Origin: Paenibacillus sp. FSL H8-0548 | Lineage (GTDB): Bacteria > Bacillota > Bacilli > Paenibacillales > Paenibacillaceae | DNA length: 64,000 nucleotides | NCBI RefSeq assembly: GCF_038630985.1 | Contig: NZ_CP152049.1 | Span: 6,463,501 to 6,527,500, forward strand | Direction: 5' to 3' | Shown: one piece after another, positions 53,452 through 62,497 of the stretch | Numbering within the stretch: the stretch's first letter is position 1 | Layout of the letters: every line of letters begins with the position of its first letter | Translations under genes and position numbers: made by a program | The notes under the pieces: generated by a model | Database searches by the model: none | Told to the model about the DNA's origin: nothing | The model's input: the letters and a program-made list of their open reading frames with translations, nothing else

Positions 53452-54249
53452 TTACCTTGCTTCCGACTTTAATAAGAACACGATTTGTTCAAGAATAGTA
53501 GGGATCGCTGCGATGATACCGCCATTATAAGTCCAGTTAATTTCCTGGCCAGACAGATCCGTAAATTTGCACCCTATTTCTTCTAATATGACTCTCGATG
53601 CGGCATAATCGTAGGCTTTAATATCATGATGTACATAGGCACCCGATCTGCTAAGCGCAATATCGCTTAGTTCCAAAGTGCTGGCTCCATAGACTCTTAT
53701 CCCCCTTGCAGCAGCGATTAGCTTTGAATAAGGCCTCCATGTATCCTGATCATGTATCTCGCTCCAAGGAAGCGTAACGGCCAGCAGCTCATTCTCCAGC
53801 CTGTTATCAAGAGGCAGCATTTCGAGCTTATTGCCGTTCATATATGCTCCTTCCTTATGAAAGGAACATAACAGCATGTCATTCATAACTGCATTTACGA
53901 TACCGAAAATCCCTCTATTTTGTTCGCAGAAGGCAACCGAGATTGCAAAATCCTGTTTTCTATTAATCAAATTAGTCGTTCCATCGATTGGATCTATGAT
54001 CCACATATACGTAGAGGAGGATTTAACGTTATGAATATTTTCCTCACCGATAATATTATGATCAGGATAATAGGCTCTTATTTTTTCGACAAGGAATCTT
54101 TCCACCTCTTCATCTATGCGGGTAACCAAGTCCGAGTGACTGAGCTTAATACGAATATCAAGCTCATTTCGCATCAAGTTCCTAATCATTTCACCCGCTT
54201 CAATGACCCATTGTGTCGCATAACTATAAACCTCGTGTTCTAGTAACAA
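53452..54249 (-). CDS. Inositol monophosphatase family protein
   Basis: 265 residues from TTG 54249, with AAGGAGG 9 bases upstream; a longer frame begins at 54273. Mg-binding motifs: IIGEENI near residue 69, WIIDPIDGTTNLI near 83-95 and the C-terminal YDYAASRVILEEIG, which replaces the usual WD.AA with YDYAA. Family members hydrolyse inositol phosphate, 3'-phosphoadenosine phosphate, fructose bisphosphate or other small phosphates. Lies 32 bases after the glycerophosphodiesterase gene, so release of a phosphorylated alcohol from a phosphodiester is a reasonable but unproven role. Confidence 0.9.
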   Translation of the reverse strand: MLLEHEVYSYATQWVIEAGEMIRNLMRNELDIRIKLSHSDLVTRIDEEVERFLVEKIRAYYPDHNIIGEENIHNVKSSSTYMWIIDPIDGTTNLINRKQDFAISVAFCEQNRGIFGIVNAVMNDMLLCSFHKEGAYMNGNKLEMLPLDNRLENELLAVTLPWSEIHDQDTWRPYSKLIAAARGIRVYGASTLELSDIALSRSGAYVHHDIKAYDYAASRVILEEIGCKFTDLSGQEINWTYNGGIIAAIPTILEQIVFLLKSEAR

Positions 54250-54281
54250 GACGTAAGCCCTCCTTAAGCACATTCAAATTC

Positions 54282-56399
54282 CTATGGCAATCGATAGGTT
54301 ACAACAAGGCTCGGCCTGCTATCTAAATCCGTATTTTCAGATGAAGCAAAATCTTTAGCTCCTGTCGAGAGATTCACAGAATCCTCCAGCAATACAATTC
54401 CATAGTTGGTCTTGCTGCCGTCCAGCCAATCTTGAGCCAAATCCGTTACATTAAAGGTATACCAGCCGTTCTTTACATTATGAATCGTTCGCTTGTCTAT
54501 GGAGACATTTCCATAGGAAGGCCTGTTGTTCCAGTTCACGCCCGCAACCGCCTGACCGTCTATCCCCGTTCCTTCACCTTCACTCCAGGCTCCGGTTACT
54601 TCACGTAGATTAACGGTCTTGCTCACCATTCCGTTGCGCGTCCCCATTAACTTAATGCGCAGCTCGGCGCTGGTAATAATGGCATTGGATGGAATGGAAA
54701 CCGGCAAAGAAAACTTAAGCAGAGCATGCTTCTCATCTTCTGCCGTTCCTCGGTAGGAGGTCACTTCGAACACATCATGACCACCCGTATTACGGCCTGA
54801 ATAAGTACTATACTTAAGAATATGCGCATCTGTCGCAGAGCTATAGTCTGGGCCCTGACGGAGATAAGCTGTGGTTAAGATATAGGGGGTTGTTGCGCTC
54901 AACGAAACTTTGTCGAATGTCGCATTACCCAAGACAGATGCATGGTGAGAGGTTGCTGCCAATCCGACATATACCTTGCTGTTCATATTGACTGTAACCG
55001 CGTTCCCAATCTGGGTCCAAGCTGAACCATCCGTTGATTTAAACCCGGTAAAGGAGTCGCCGCTGCGAACAAGCTTAACGTATTGGTAAGCACCACCGGC
55101 AACCGTATCATAATATCCTGTCGTGTTGGACAAGTTCTGTCCTGTTGTTACTCTCCTTTGAAAACTAATGCCATTGGATGGTGTGACAACAACATCTGCA
55201 AATGTACTATCCGCATCTAGCGTCTCTCTTATCATGACCCCGGCTTTTGCCCAATCATTCGTATGGTCTAGATGCGCGACTCTTGCAATAATGGTCACAT
55301 CACCTTCTATAGGCTGATAGACATAATGGAACTCATCGGCTGCTGTCCATATATCGTTGCCTGCCGCGGAAATGGTGAATTGACCATTGCGGTACCCTGC
55401 GTTGCCTGTAAGGGCAACAGCGCCGATATCCTTATGAGCCCAGACGCCAGACATAGGCTCACGCAGATTCAGATAGTTGATCAGCTCTCGAGATCTGTCG
55501 GTTTGAATCATCGTCGCGCCTTTATTGATCACCCAGCCCCATCCGCTCTCAGGGTCGGTTAAAGAACCTTGGTCCGTATGATTAGCCGCAAGTGACGCCC
55601 ATAATGTATTCACCCAAATTCTTTTATTCGCATTTTTGATCTTATTCAAATTCGTTTCGGAAATCACTGCATCTGACTCAGCATCGAATATCAATTCGTA
55701 AATGTCAGGCTGTGCTCCCGCAATTAAGGTGTCTAGACTGCCAACATTGGAGTCATCCACTACCGCTGCATAAAGCGGTCTTGGTGACTTGGAATCCAAC
55801 CATGCATCTACTTCTGAATTAGCTGAGCTGCCCTTGAAAATCCCTTGTTCTTCCGTCTGCGTGCTGACTAGAACATTCCAAATATCGTCCCGCAGACTCC
55901 ACCCTTTATCCAGATTGACCAATACTTTCCCTTTCATAAGCAACATCGCTTCCTCAAGCGTCGGTACAGTTTCACTCGTCAGTGCGGCGCCCCCGCCCCC
56001 CTCGCCTTTCCTAAGGTTCAAGGATTTAATCTGTGCCAAGGTTTTACTGCTGACATTTCCCGTACCATTCGTCATACGATTAACGTCTGTATCGTGCATC
56101 AGTACAAGTACACCATCAGAGGTTCGTTGAATGTCGATTTCAATGATCTCAACGCCCATGTCGATCGCGGCCTGTATGCCCGACAAGGAATTTTCCGGAT
56201 GGTTCCTCCAATCGCCTTTGTGCGATACCACCATGACAGGACCGTTTGGATTTTGCAATTGTTCCAATAGCTCGCTGCTGGAGCGAGCTTCCGCTATCCC
56301 AGCCCCTAATGTTGCCAAGCTTCCTACAATTAGTACCAAACCGAACGAATACAGCATCACTCTTCTGGCAATCAGACTTCGAAAATAAAAACTACGCAT
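54282..56399 (-). CDS. Secreted glycerophosphodiester phosphodiesterase with DUF1349-like and DNRLRE domains
   Basis: 705 residues from ATG 56399, with GGAGG 7 bases upstream. Signal peptide 1-38 ending GIAEARS. GDPD domain about 50-325 with the diagnostic HKGDWRNHPENS (His60, Glu69), EIIEIDIQRTSDG and LMHDTDVNR (His102), lacking nothing essential. A beta-sandwich of DUF1349/LamG type occupies about 325-515 (GVMIRETLDADS) and a DNRLRE-like domain 520-705 (YLRQGPDYSS, LLKFSLP, WLDGSKTNYGIVL). The enzyme cleaves glycerophosphodiesters to glycerol 3-phosphate and an alcohol outside the cell. First gene of a three-gene operon. A 41-bp element shared with the ugpB-like promoter lies at 56511-56552. 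Confidence 0.9.
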   Translation of the reverse strand: MRSFYFRSLIARRVMLYSFGLVLIVGSLATLGAGIAEARSSSELLEQLQNPNGPVMVVSHKGDWRNHPENSLSGIQAAIDMGVEIIEIDIQRTSDGVLVLMHDTDVNRMTNGTGNVSSKTLAQIKSLNLRKGEGGGGAALTSETVPTLEEAMLLMKGKVLVNLDKGWSLRDDIWNVLVSTQTEEQGIFKGSSANSEVDAWLDSKSPRPLYAAVVDDSNVGSLDTLIAGAQPDIYELIFDAESDAVISETNLNKIKNANKRIWVNTLWASLAANHTDQGSLTDPESGWGWVINKGATMIQTDRSRELINYLNLREPMSGVWAHKDIGAVALTGNAGYRNGQFTISAAGNDIWTAADEFHYVYQPIEGDVTIIARVAHLDHTNDWAKAGVMIRETLDADSTFADVVVTPSNGISFQRRVTTGQNLSNTTGYYDTVAGGAYQYVKLVRSGDSFTGFKSTDGSAWTQIGNAVTVNMNSKVYVGLAATSHHASVLGNATFDKVSLSATTPYILTTAYLRQGPDYSSATDAHILKYSTYSGRNTGGHDVFEVTSYRGTAEDEKHALLKFSLPVSIPSNAIITSAELRIKLMGTRNGMVSKTVNLREVTGAWSEGEGTGIDGQAVAGVNWNNRPSYGNVSIDKRTIHNVKNGWYTFNVTDLAQDWLDGSKTNYGIVLLEDSVNLSTGAKDFASSENTDLDSRPSLVVTYRLP

Positions 56400-56510
56400 A
56401 GTCATTCCTCCATAATATTGATGGTAAGACCATTTTGAGAATAACGCTTTCATTTCAATTTTGTTATTACTCAACGTTAAGGTTTACTATAGAGGTATTC
56501 GATTAAAATC

Positions 56511-56552
56511 TAAATCCTCTCATCTTTAGGTTTAGTTCGAATTATTAGGAAG
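56511..56552 (-). promoter_or_regulatory. Shared 41-bp regulatory element ahead of the phosphodiesterase gene
   Basis: On the minus strand CCTAATAATTCGAACTAAAC and the following bases to GAGAGGATTTA match 59248-59288, with the 21-base core identical. An AraC/YesN-type activator site overlapping a poor -35 is the likely meaning. Confidence 0.7.
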
Positions 56553-56590
56553 TAGAGCATGCTAAGAAGATTAGAGTCACTCGCCAAGGA

Positions 56591-57346
56591 TCAGTCGGAT
56601 TCCTCCCGGTACGTAATCGCTGTTTTTCCTACCTTTTGTTTGAAAATAAGCATGAAATGCTTCGGGCTCTGAAAGCCGGATAAACGGGCAATTTCATAAA
56701 TTTTCAATTGTGTCGTAGACAACAAATATTTGGACCGTCCTATTCGCATTTCGGCAATATACTCGGAGAGGTTCATCTTGGTTTCATTCTTGAACAATTG
56801 GCAGAGATAGGTCGAATTGAGATGCACATGGTCTGCCAGCACCTGCAGCCTCAAGTCATCTTGAATATGCTCATTGATATATTCCTTTACTTTACGGATC
56901 ATAGAAGAGCTTTTTTCCCCGCTGACAGCCGTCATACCGGCGGCATCTTGTTCCTTCTCTGTATGGGAGGACTCCCCTCTTCTTAGACGTGCTTTCATTT
57001 GCTGAAGGCAGGTAATTAATGCGATCCGGTCGATCGGCTTAAGCAGATAATCATGTACATTGTGACGCAGCGCTTGTTGCGCATATTTGAAATCACTGAA
57101 ACCGCTTATGATAATGACGGGAATATGCGGATATAATACTTTGGTCCTGCCAGCCAGTGTCAAGCCATCCATCTCCTGCATGCGTATATCGGTAATAATG
57201 CAATCCGGCAGCTCACAGCGTAAATACGCCAACGCTTCCTTGCCATTCTTCGCTTGCTTCACAATTTTGAAGTCGGGCATCAGCTCAATCAACTTAACTA
57301 TTCCATCACGAATAATATCTTCATCTTCTACCAACAGAATGTTCAT
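56591..57346 (-). CDS. Short YesN-type response regulator with AraC output domain
   Basis: 251 residues, lacking the long linker of the other three. Receiver with Glu7/Asp8, phospho-acceptor Asp53 in ITDIRMQEMDG and Lys103 in DYLLKPI. AraC domain about 150-248: LRLQVLADHVHLNSTYLCQLFK and EIARLSGFQSPKHFMLIFK. ATGA overlap with its kinase gene and GGAGGGG upstream. Candidate binder of the elements at 56511 and 59248. Confidence 0.93.
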   Translation of the reverse strand: MNILLVEDEDIIRDGIVKLIELMPDFKIVKQAKNGKEALAYLRCELPDCIITDIRMQEMDGLTLAGRTKVLYPHIPVIIISGFSDFKYAQQALRHNVHDYLLKPIDRIALITCLQQMKARLRRGESSHTEKEQDAAGMTAVSGEKSSSMIRKVKEYINEHIQDDLRLQVLADHVHLNSTYLCQLFKNETKMNLSEYIAEMRIGRSKYLLSTTQLKIYEIARLSGFQSPKHFMLIFKQKVGKTAITYREESD

Positions 57347-59163
57347 AGATTCATTTCCCCTCCATCTGCTATAGGAATCGTGAGTGTAAAGGCAGCTCCT
57401 TTTCCCTCTCCTCCATCAATATCGATAGCGTAATCCTTGCCGAACATGAGTACCATTCGATCATTAATATTTCTGAGCGCCATGCCCCTGCCCATACCCA
57501 TGCCGTCGACATGTATGATCGGTATGTAGAGCGAGGATCGCAGCGCTTGAATATCCTCTTCTGACAAGCCTTTTCCATTATCGCTAACGGTTAACAAAAT
57601 ATCCTTCTCGAACAAAACTGCTGAAACCCATACTGTACCGCCTTCTCCATGCTCACCAAGTCCATGATATATCGCATTCTCGACCAATGGCTGAAGCAGC
57701 AGCTTCGGAATAGGCATACCGAGTAACTCCTCCTCTACTTCGAAGATCACGTTCAATCGCTCTCCGTACCGGATTTTCTGGATCTTGACATAGGATTGCA
57801 GCGATTGCAGCTCCTCCTGCAGTTGCACCATTCGATCATGCTTGTCCACAGAGTAACGGAGCAGGTTCCCGAAGGCGGATACCATATCGGAAACGTCGTA
57901 TGCTTGATGGCGAATCGCCATCATATTAATAGATTCCAGTGTATTATAGATAAAATGAGGATTAATACGGGAGAGCAATGCGGCTAATTCCGCTTCCTTC
58001 TCCTTGAGGCCAATTTTATATACCTCGTTGATCAAATACTCGATTTCTTCAGTCATTCGATTAAACCCTCTTGCCAGTTGACCGAATTCATCATTGGATA
58101 CGACATTGATAACTAAATTGGTATTAAATTTCCCCTGCTCAACGAGTCGCATTTTATTTTTCAATATTTTTAAAGGCTTGCTCAATTGATTGGAGAAAAA
58201 AAGCGCAAGCAAACCCGAAAATACCAAGCAAACGAAAGCGATTACAAAAGTGAAATTGCGTAATGCAATCGATTTGCTGAGCAGCACTTTCAGCGGGATC
58301 ATGCTTACCACTTTCAAACTCAAAAATTCAGAGTGATTGGTAACAACTAGATAACGCTGACCTTCTATGCTCATTCTCGTATTCATTTCGTGTGCAGGCA
58401 AAGTCCTAATAATTTCTTGCGTCACAGATGATGGCATTTCAATATTTTGTTCGTAATAAAGCTCCTGCTGGTCGTTAACGACTAGTAGATGACCAAGTTC
58501 TCCTGCTTGATAGTTCGATGTAATTTGCTGAAAAAGCTCGAGCCTTAAATCCAGCTTGATCATGCCCATAAGCTGTGTCGAGCTGGGGTCCCGAATTAAC
58601 TTGGCAATCGATACATAGACCTCTGGTGTGCTCTCATTTAGATAGTGAGGCTTATGCTGGGGGAGGGTAACCCACTTCCCATCCGCTTGCTTTACTTTTT
58701 CGTACCATGGTTCTTTATGGTAATCAATAAATGAACGGACGATGTAGGGATCCATATTCGTGAAAATATACCCATTGTTCGCGATAATCTGTATCCCGCG
58801 TATTTCGGGCTTGTAGAAGGTAGAGCCCGCTATGTGACGGAATACCAGATTCTTCTCTTCCGAGGTCGGGGCGATTCCTTCGTATTCAGGCAGAGAATAT
58901 TTCTCTAACAGCTTGCGGACATCTTCATTATAGAGCGGCAGCAGCGATAGGCTCTGCATCTCCTCTTTTAAAGCCTGCTCTAGACTAATATTGATCTGCC
59001 GAATGATTCGAACCACATAATCTATTGTTTTCTGTTCCAATGCATTTGAGAAATCCTTGTAAGTGACATACCCTTGGATGCCAAGAGGAATGGCTATTAA
59101 TAATAGAAAAACAATGAGCATCTTTATACTCAGATTCATAGATGACCATCGGATACTTCTCAA
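57343..59163 (-). CDS. YesM-type sensor histidine kinase
   Basis: 606 residues. Membrane helices near 12-32 and 295-315 around a Cache-type extracellular domain (IRGIQIIANNGYIF, KLIRDPSSTQLMGMIKLD). HAMP, then His403 in LLSRINPHFIYNTLE, and ATPase motifs ENAIYHGLGEHGEGG and VSDNGKGLS. TTG start at 59163 with GGAGAGGG 5 bases upstream; an ATG is available at 59139. Divergent to the ugpB-like operon, with the shared element in between. Confidence 0.93.
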   Translation of the reverse strand: MRSIRWSSMNLSIKMLIVFLLLIAIPLGIQGYVTYKDFSNALEQKTIDYVVRIIRQINISLEQALKEEMQSLSLLPLYNEDVRKLLEKYSLPEYEGIAPTSEEKNLVFRHIAGSTFYKPEIRGIQIIANNGYIFTNMDPYIVRSFIDYHKEPWYEKVKQADGKWVTLPQHKPHYLNESTPEVYVSIAKLIRDPSSTQLMGMIKLDLRLELFQQITSNYQAGELGHLLVVNDQQELYYEQNIEMPSSVTQEIIRTLPAHEMNTRMSIEGQRYLVVTNHSEFLSLKVVSMIPLKVLLSKSIALRNFTFVIAFVCLVFSGLLALFFSNQLSKPLKILKNKMRLVEQGKFNTNLVINVVSNDEFGQLARGFNRMTEEIEYLINEVYKIGLKEKEAELAALLSRINPHFIYNTLESINMMAIRHQAYDVSDMVSAFGNLLRYSVDKHDRMVQLQEELQSLQSYVKIQKIRYGERLNVIFEVEEELLGMPIPKLLLQPLVENAIYHGLGEHGEGGTVWVSAVLFEKDILLTVSDNGKGLSEEDIQALRSSLYIPIIHVDGMGMGRGMALRNINDRMVLMFGKDYAIDIDGGEGKGAAFTLTIPIADGGEMNL

Positions 59164-59247
59164 TGTTTCCCTCTCCGTTCTATGATGATATCAACGCTTG
59201 TTGAATATAACATATCCGTTAATAATTTAGATCCCTAAACTTAAACG

Positions 59248-59292
59248 TTCCTAATAATTCGAACTAAACCTTAATGCGAGAGGATTTATATT
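59248..59292 (+). promoter_or_regulatory. Shared 41-bp regulatory element and promoter of the ugpB-like operon
   Basis: Element 59248-59288 repeats the one at 56511-56552 in inverted orientation. A -10 TATATT (59287-59292) follows; at 17 bases the -35 would be CTAAAC inside the element, too weak alone, which suggests an activator-dependent promoter. Lies 59 bases before the ATG. Confidence 0.7.
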
Positions 59293-59350
59293 GAATAATG
59301 CAATCACCTATACTTAGGGTATTACAAATCGAAAGGGGAAACGAATACAA

Positions 59351-60688
59351 ATGAAAGCGTGTATCAAACTAATTGGTGTTACGTTAATAGCTGCCAGCTT
59401 CATCGCAGGATGCTCGAATGCAGGTCAGAACAACACAAATAAATTGCCTGCTTCCCAAACGAACACAGAAGGTAATGCTGAAGAGAAGATTGAGCTCACC
59501 TTCTACTATCCAGTGCAAGTTGGAGGTCCTTTGACAGCAACTATCGAAGGGATGGCCGCAGAATTCACCAAACAGAATCCTAACATCACGGTTAAATCTG
59601 TGTATACCGGTAACTACAGCGATACTGCCGTAAAAACACAAGCAGCAGTGCAGGGAGGAACTCCTCCAGATATAGCTGTTCTGCTAGCGAATGAGCTCTA
59701 TACTTTATTGGATATGGATGCCATCACGCCACTTGATAGTTTCATTGACAAAGATCCTGACGATACCTACGTGAACGATTTCTTCCCTGCATTCATGGCG
59801 AACGCACAGACAGATGGCAAGACCTACAGTATTCCTTTCCAAAGAAGTACAGTTCTTCTGTACTATAACAAGGATGCATTCAGAGAAGCCGGCCTTGATC
59901 CGAACAAACCACCAACTACCTGGGATGAGCTGGCTGAGATGTCCGTGAAGCTTACCAAACAGGGGCAATGGGGAATTGAGATTCCGGCAACTGCGCCAAC
60001 GCCTGCAACCTGGCTCTTCCAGACTTTCGCCTTGCAGAACGGTAAAAATGTGATGACAAGCGATGGCAAGCAAGCGATCTACGACACTCCGGAAAATGTA
60101 GAAGCCTTGCAATTCTGGCTGGATCTGTCCACAAAATACAAGTCAATGCCTAAAGGTGTTATCGACTGGGCAACGACTCCATCCGATTTCCTTCAAGGAA
60201 AAACAGCGATGATGTACCATACCTCAGGAAATTTAACGAATGTGAAGGCAAATTCAACCTTTGATTTCGGTGTTAGCTTCCTGCCTAAGAAGAAGCAGTA
60301 CGGCTCGCCTACCGGCGGGGGGAACTTGTATATATTCAAAGGAATTCCTGAGAAAAACAAAGAGGCAGCCTGGAAATTCATTAAGTTCCTTACCGAAAGC
60401 GAGCGCGCCGCTCAGTGGAGCATCGATACAGGTTATGTAGCCGTCCGCAAATCAGCTTATGAAACAGAAAATATGAAAGCCTATACTACCGATTTCCCAG
60501 AAGCGTTGGTCGCTAAAGATCAACTCCAATATGCAGATAGTGAACTCGCTACCCATAATGTAGGCAAAACAGTGAAGGCGCTAAGTGACGCTATTCAGCG
60601 GGTAGTAACAGGAAATTCAGATCCCGCTTCAGCATTGAAACAAGCACAAGAAGAAGCTGATAAAGCCTTGGAGCCCTTTAATAAATAA
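59351..60688 (+). CDS. UgpB-like ABC transporter substrate-binding lipoprotein
   Basis: 445 residues. Signal peptide with lipobox IAGC (Cys21). The mature protein follows E. coli UgpB (glycerol-3-phosphate and glycerophosphodiester binding) in several stretches: VLLYYNKDAFREAGLDP then PPTTWDELAE, FDFGVSFLPKKKQ and AAQWSIDTGYVAV. The comparison is from memory and by eye. First gene of an operon with two permeases and a TIM-barrel isomerase-like protein. AAAGGGG lies upstream of the ATG. Other CUT1 binding proteins share parts of this pattern, so the ligand is inferred. Confidence 0.88.
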   Translation: MKACIKLIGVTLIAASFIAGCSNAGQNNTNKLPASQTNTEGNAEEKIELTFYYPVQVGGPLTATIEGMAAEFTKQNPNITVKSVYTGNYSDTAVKTQAAVQGGTPPDIAVLLANELYTLLDMDAITPLDSFIDKDPDDTYVNDFFPAFMANAQTDGKTYSIPFQRSTVLLYYNKDAFREAGLDPNKPPTTWDELAEMSVKLTKQGQWGIEIPATAPTPATWLFQTFALQNGKNVMTSDGKQAIYDTPENVEALQFWLDLSTKYKSMPKGVIDWATTPSDFLQGKTAMMYHTSGNLTNVKANSTFDFGVSFLPKKKQYGSPTGGGNLYIFKGIPEKNKEAAWKFIKFLTESERAAQWSIDTGYVAVRKSAYETENMKAYTTDFPEALVAKDQLQYADSELATHNVGKTVKALSDAIQRVVTGNSDPASALKQAQEEADKALEPFNK

Positions 60689-60766
60689 CACATTCAAGGG
60701 AGTCGTTACTATTGATGATTCCCTTGCATGTTACTACCAGTGATAGAACGCGAGGAGTGAGGATAG

Positions 60767-61651
60767 GTGCTTAGTGCGAAATTCTGGAGGGACAACAGCT
60801 TTGCTTGGCTTTTGCTGCTCCCCTCCTTGGTTTTTCTAATCTTATTTACGTTTTATCCCATAGGCAAGACTGTTATCCTAAGCCTGCAACAATCCGACTT
60901 GGCTGCTAGGGAACCCATATTCATCGGTCTTGACAATTATAAATCACTTATTGGCGATTCGATTTTTTGGAAAGTCATGACGAATAATTTCTGGTTTGCT
61001 ATCGGTACAATCCCCACTTCTATCGCATTGGCTCTAGCTATGGCGGTATTCGCCAATAAAGCGCTGCGGGGTAAAGGCTTTGTCAGAACGGCCTTCTTCT
61101 ATCCGAATGTCATCCCTATGATTGCTATCGCAAATGTATGGCTATTCATTTATACACCGCAATACGGGCTGTTAAGCCGAGCAATGAAATATGTCGAGAA
61201 GGGTGATTTGAATTGGCTGGGCAACCCGGACCTAGTCATGTGGGCTCTTATTGTTATGATCGTATGGCGTGAGGCAGGTTATTTCATGATTTTCTATCTG
61301 GCCGGGCTTCAAAACGTATCGCCTGACCTATATGAAGCAGCCGATATCGATGGAGCGAGACCTTGGCTTGTCTTCCGCAAAATCACGTTTCCTCTGCTAA
61401 TGCCGACAACCTTATTCGTAATGATCGTTGCGCTTACCAATTCATTCAAACTTGTAGACCATTTGTTCATCATGACCAAGGGTGGTCCAGACAATGCAAG
61501 CAGCTTGCTTCTCTACTACATTTACGAACAGGCCTTTGCCTTCTGGGATTTGGGCAAGGCATCCACTCTAACCATCGTAATGATTGTGCTGCTGCTGATC
61601 ATTTCGGCCGTTCAATTTTTCTGGATGGACAAGAAGGTTCATTATGAATAA
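60767..61651 (+). CDS. CUT1 ABC transporter permease (UgpA/MalF type)
   Basis: 294 residues with six membrane helices, EAA loop LYEAADIDGARPWLVFRKI and tail FFWMDKKVHYE resembling UgpA (ESKVRYQ). GTG start at 60767 following GAGGAGTGAGGATAG. Pairs with the next permease. Confidence 0.92.
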   Translation: MLSAKFWRDNSFAWLLLLPSLVFLILFTFYPIGKTVILSLQQSDLAAREPIFIGLDNYKSLIGDSIFWKVMTNNFWFAIGTIPTSIALALAMAVFANKALRGKGFVRTAFFYPNVIPMIAIANVWLFIYTPQYGLLSRAMKYVEKGDLNWLGNPDLVMWALIVMIVWREAGYFMIFYLAGLQNVSPDLYEAADIDGARPWLVFRKITFPLLMPTTLFVMIVALTNSFKLVDHLFIMTKGGPDNASSLLLYYIYEQAFAFWDLGKASTLTIVMIVLLLIISAVQFFWMDKKVHYE

Positions 61652-61669
61652 AGGAGGATGTTCTTCCAC

Positions 61670-62485
61670 ATGTCAGCGCGCATTTCTAATCGAATAGTTA
61701 ATAGCGTTATCTACTCCATTGCTGTTCTCTGGCTAATCCCGCTTATTTGGGTGATTTATATGGCGTTTCGTCCCAAGGAACTTGCGCTTTCTCCTAAATT
61801 CACTTTTGATTTTACACTCGCAAACTTCGTGAATGTATGGCAAGGAGCCCCATTCTCTGTTTATTACCTGAATACGATTATAATCGTTCTGGGTGTATTA
61901 GCGGTTCAGATTTTCACAGTCACACTAGCTGCTTATGCGTTCGCAAGATTACAATTTTGGGGAAAATCGATATTTTTCACATTATTCCTTATGCAAATCA
62001 TGATTCCGAACGATGTGTTAATATTCCCTAATTATTCCATTCTGAAGGAGCTATCCTTGCTTGATACGCGAACGGGAATCATGATTCCCTATTTCGCCTC
62101 GGCGTTCGGCGTGTTCCTGCTAAGACAATTTTTCAAAACAATTCCAGTCGAGCTTGAGGAGGCCGCCAAAGTAGAAGGCCTCTCCAAATGGGCGATCTTG
62201 TGGAAAATTTATTTTCCGCTCGGTAAATCAGCCTATATTTCGTTCGCGCTCGTATCCATTAGTTATCACTGGAACAACTTCCTTTGGCCACTCATTGTTA
62301 CCAATTCGGTTGAAAAGAGACCTCTTACGGTTGGTTTATCCTTATTCGCCCAATCCTCGGAGACCGGCGCGCAGTGGTCGGAAGTTACAGCAGCAACCTT
62401 ACTTGTCTCCGCACCATTGTTAATTGGGTTCTTCTTCTTCCAGAAGCAATTTATCAGCAGCTTTATGCAATCAGGAATTAAATAA
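61670..62485 (+). CDS. CUT1 ABC transporter permease (UgpE/MalG type)
   Basis: 271 residues from ATG 61670; an ATG at 61658 directly abuts AAAGGAGG and is unlikely. Six membrane helices, EAA loop VELEEAAKVEGLSKWAILWK, end motif QKQFISSFMQSGIK. No ATPase gene in the operon. Confidence 0.92.
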   Translation: MSARISNRIVNSVIYSIAVLWLIPLIWVIYMAFRPKELALSPKFTFDFTLANFVNVWQGAPFSVYYLNTIIIVLGVLAVQIFTVTLAAYAFARLQFWGKSIFFTLFLMQIMIPNDVLIFPNYSILKELSLLDTRTGIMIPYFASAFGVFLLRQFFKTIPVELEEAAKVEGLSKWAILWKIYFPLGKSAYISFALVSISYHWNNFLWPLIVTNSVEKRPLTVGLSLFAQSSETGAQWSEVTAATLLVSAPLLIGFFFFQKQFISSFMQSGIK

Positions 62486-62497
62486 GGGGGATTTGTT

